NCBI GenBank assembly: GCA_002435835.1
Contig: DIVM01000039.1
Location: 16,307 to 21,701 of the forward strand
DNA length: 5,395 bases
Source: Firmicutes bacterium UBA6132
GTDB lineage: Bacteria > Bacillota_A > Clostridia > Tissierellales > Sedimentibacteraceae
Direction: 5' to 3'
In this document: piece by piece, positions 5,270-5,395 of the stretch
How the letters are laid out: each line of letters opens with the position of its first letter
Position numbering within the stretch: position 1 is the stretch's first letter
Translations under genes and position numbers: made by a program
The notes under the pieces: generated by a model
Told to the model about the DNA's origin: nothing
Seen by the model: the letters and a program-made list of their open reading frames with translations, nothing else
Database searches by the model: none

Positions 5270-5395
5270 TTAATTTCTTTGTCTAATTAAGCATTTTGGA
5301 TTATTGCCAATTAAATCATTTCTATTTTCTTTTATTAATGCTTTTAAAACTAATTCATAATTTTCTCTTTTTGTATATTGAAGCAATGCTCTTTG
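5270..5395 (-). CDS. YgiQ-family radical SAM protein, C-terminal end only
   Basis: The frame enters from the window edge and ends at TAA (5272-5270), giving the last 41 residues. They read [20 protein letters not shown] and then [21 protein letters not shown]. This matches the family's C-terminal pattern as I remember it (LLQY..PENY..V..AL...GR.DLIG..PKCLI), from the DUF3362 region of YgiQ-type radical SAM proteins. The iron-sulfur and SAM-binding core lies outside the window and cannot be checked. Its cellular role is unknown. A 135-bp gap with no clear terminator separates it from the capA-like gene, so read-through is possible. Too short for a firm call, but the pattern is distinctive. Confidence 0.75.
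   Translation of the reverse strand, partial: QRALLQYTKRENYELVLKALIKENRNDLIGNNPKCLIRQRN

Noticed and set aside
5290..5320. TTGGCAATAATCCAAAATGC on the minus strand as a second sigma-54 promoter, before the capA-like gene
   Set aside because: The GG and GC are 14 nt apart rather than 10, and the sequence lies inside the coding end of the YgiQ-like gene.

Overview
This is an AT-rich window with a single gene direction: all six genes or gene fragments lie on the minus strand, so it reads from high to low coordinates. The base composition, AGGAGG-type ribosome binding sites, a CdaA/YbbR pair, and a PAS-containing sigma-54 activator beside a small SIMIBI-like ATPase gene all point to a low-GC anaerobic Firmicute of the Clostridia. 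I cannot name the genus.

Layout, in order of transcription: (1) the last 41 codons of a YgiQ-type radical SAM protein (5395-5270); (2) a 135-bp gap with a candidate sigma-A promoter and a 10-bp inverted repeat; (3) a secreted or anchored CapA-family protein (5134-3884); (4) cdaA, the membrane diadenylate cyclase (3857-3009); (5) ybbR/cdaR, its membrane-anchored regulator (3046-1781, overlapping cdaA by 38 nt); (6) a PAS-AAA+-Fis sigma-54 activator (1758-388); (7) a 188-bp regulatory gap; (8) the first 66 codons of a P-loop ATPase gene (199-1, running off the window). Genes 3 to 6 are spaced by 26 nt, a 38-nt overlap and 22 nt, so they look like one operon ending at a strong intrinsic terminator (266-303).

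The most informative stretch is the 188-bp gap. Just after the activator's stop codon lie three TGCAAAT/ATTTGCA-like palindromes. The operon terminator follows, and then a near-consensus -24/-12 sigma-54 promoter about 24 bp upstream of the ATPase start codon. This is the textbook layout of an activator gene next to its target: enhancer sites 100-160 bp upstream of a sigma-54 promoter. I infer that the PAS activator switches on the operon beginning with the ATPase. In clostridia that ATPase family often precedes 2-oxoacid:ferredoxin oxidoreductase genes, but those would lie outside this window.

Biologically, the window joins an envelope and second-messenger module (CapA, c-di-AMP synthesis and its regulator) to a metabolic sensor-activator. 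The usual third member of the cdaA-cdaR cluster, glmM, is not in the position right after cdaR. No mobile elements, CRISPR arrays, rRNA or tRNA genes were seen, and no gene-free stretch exceeds 300 bases.
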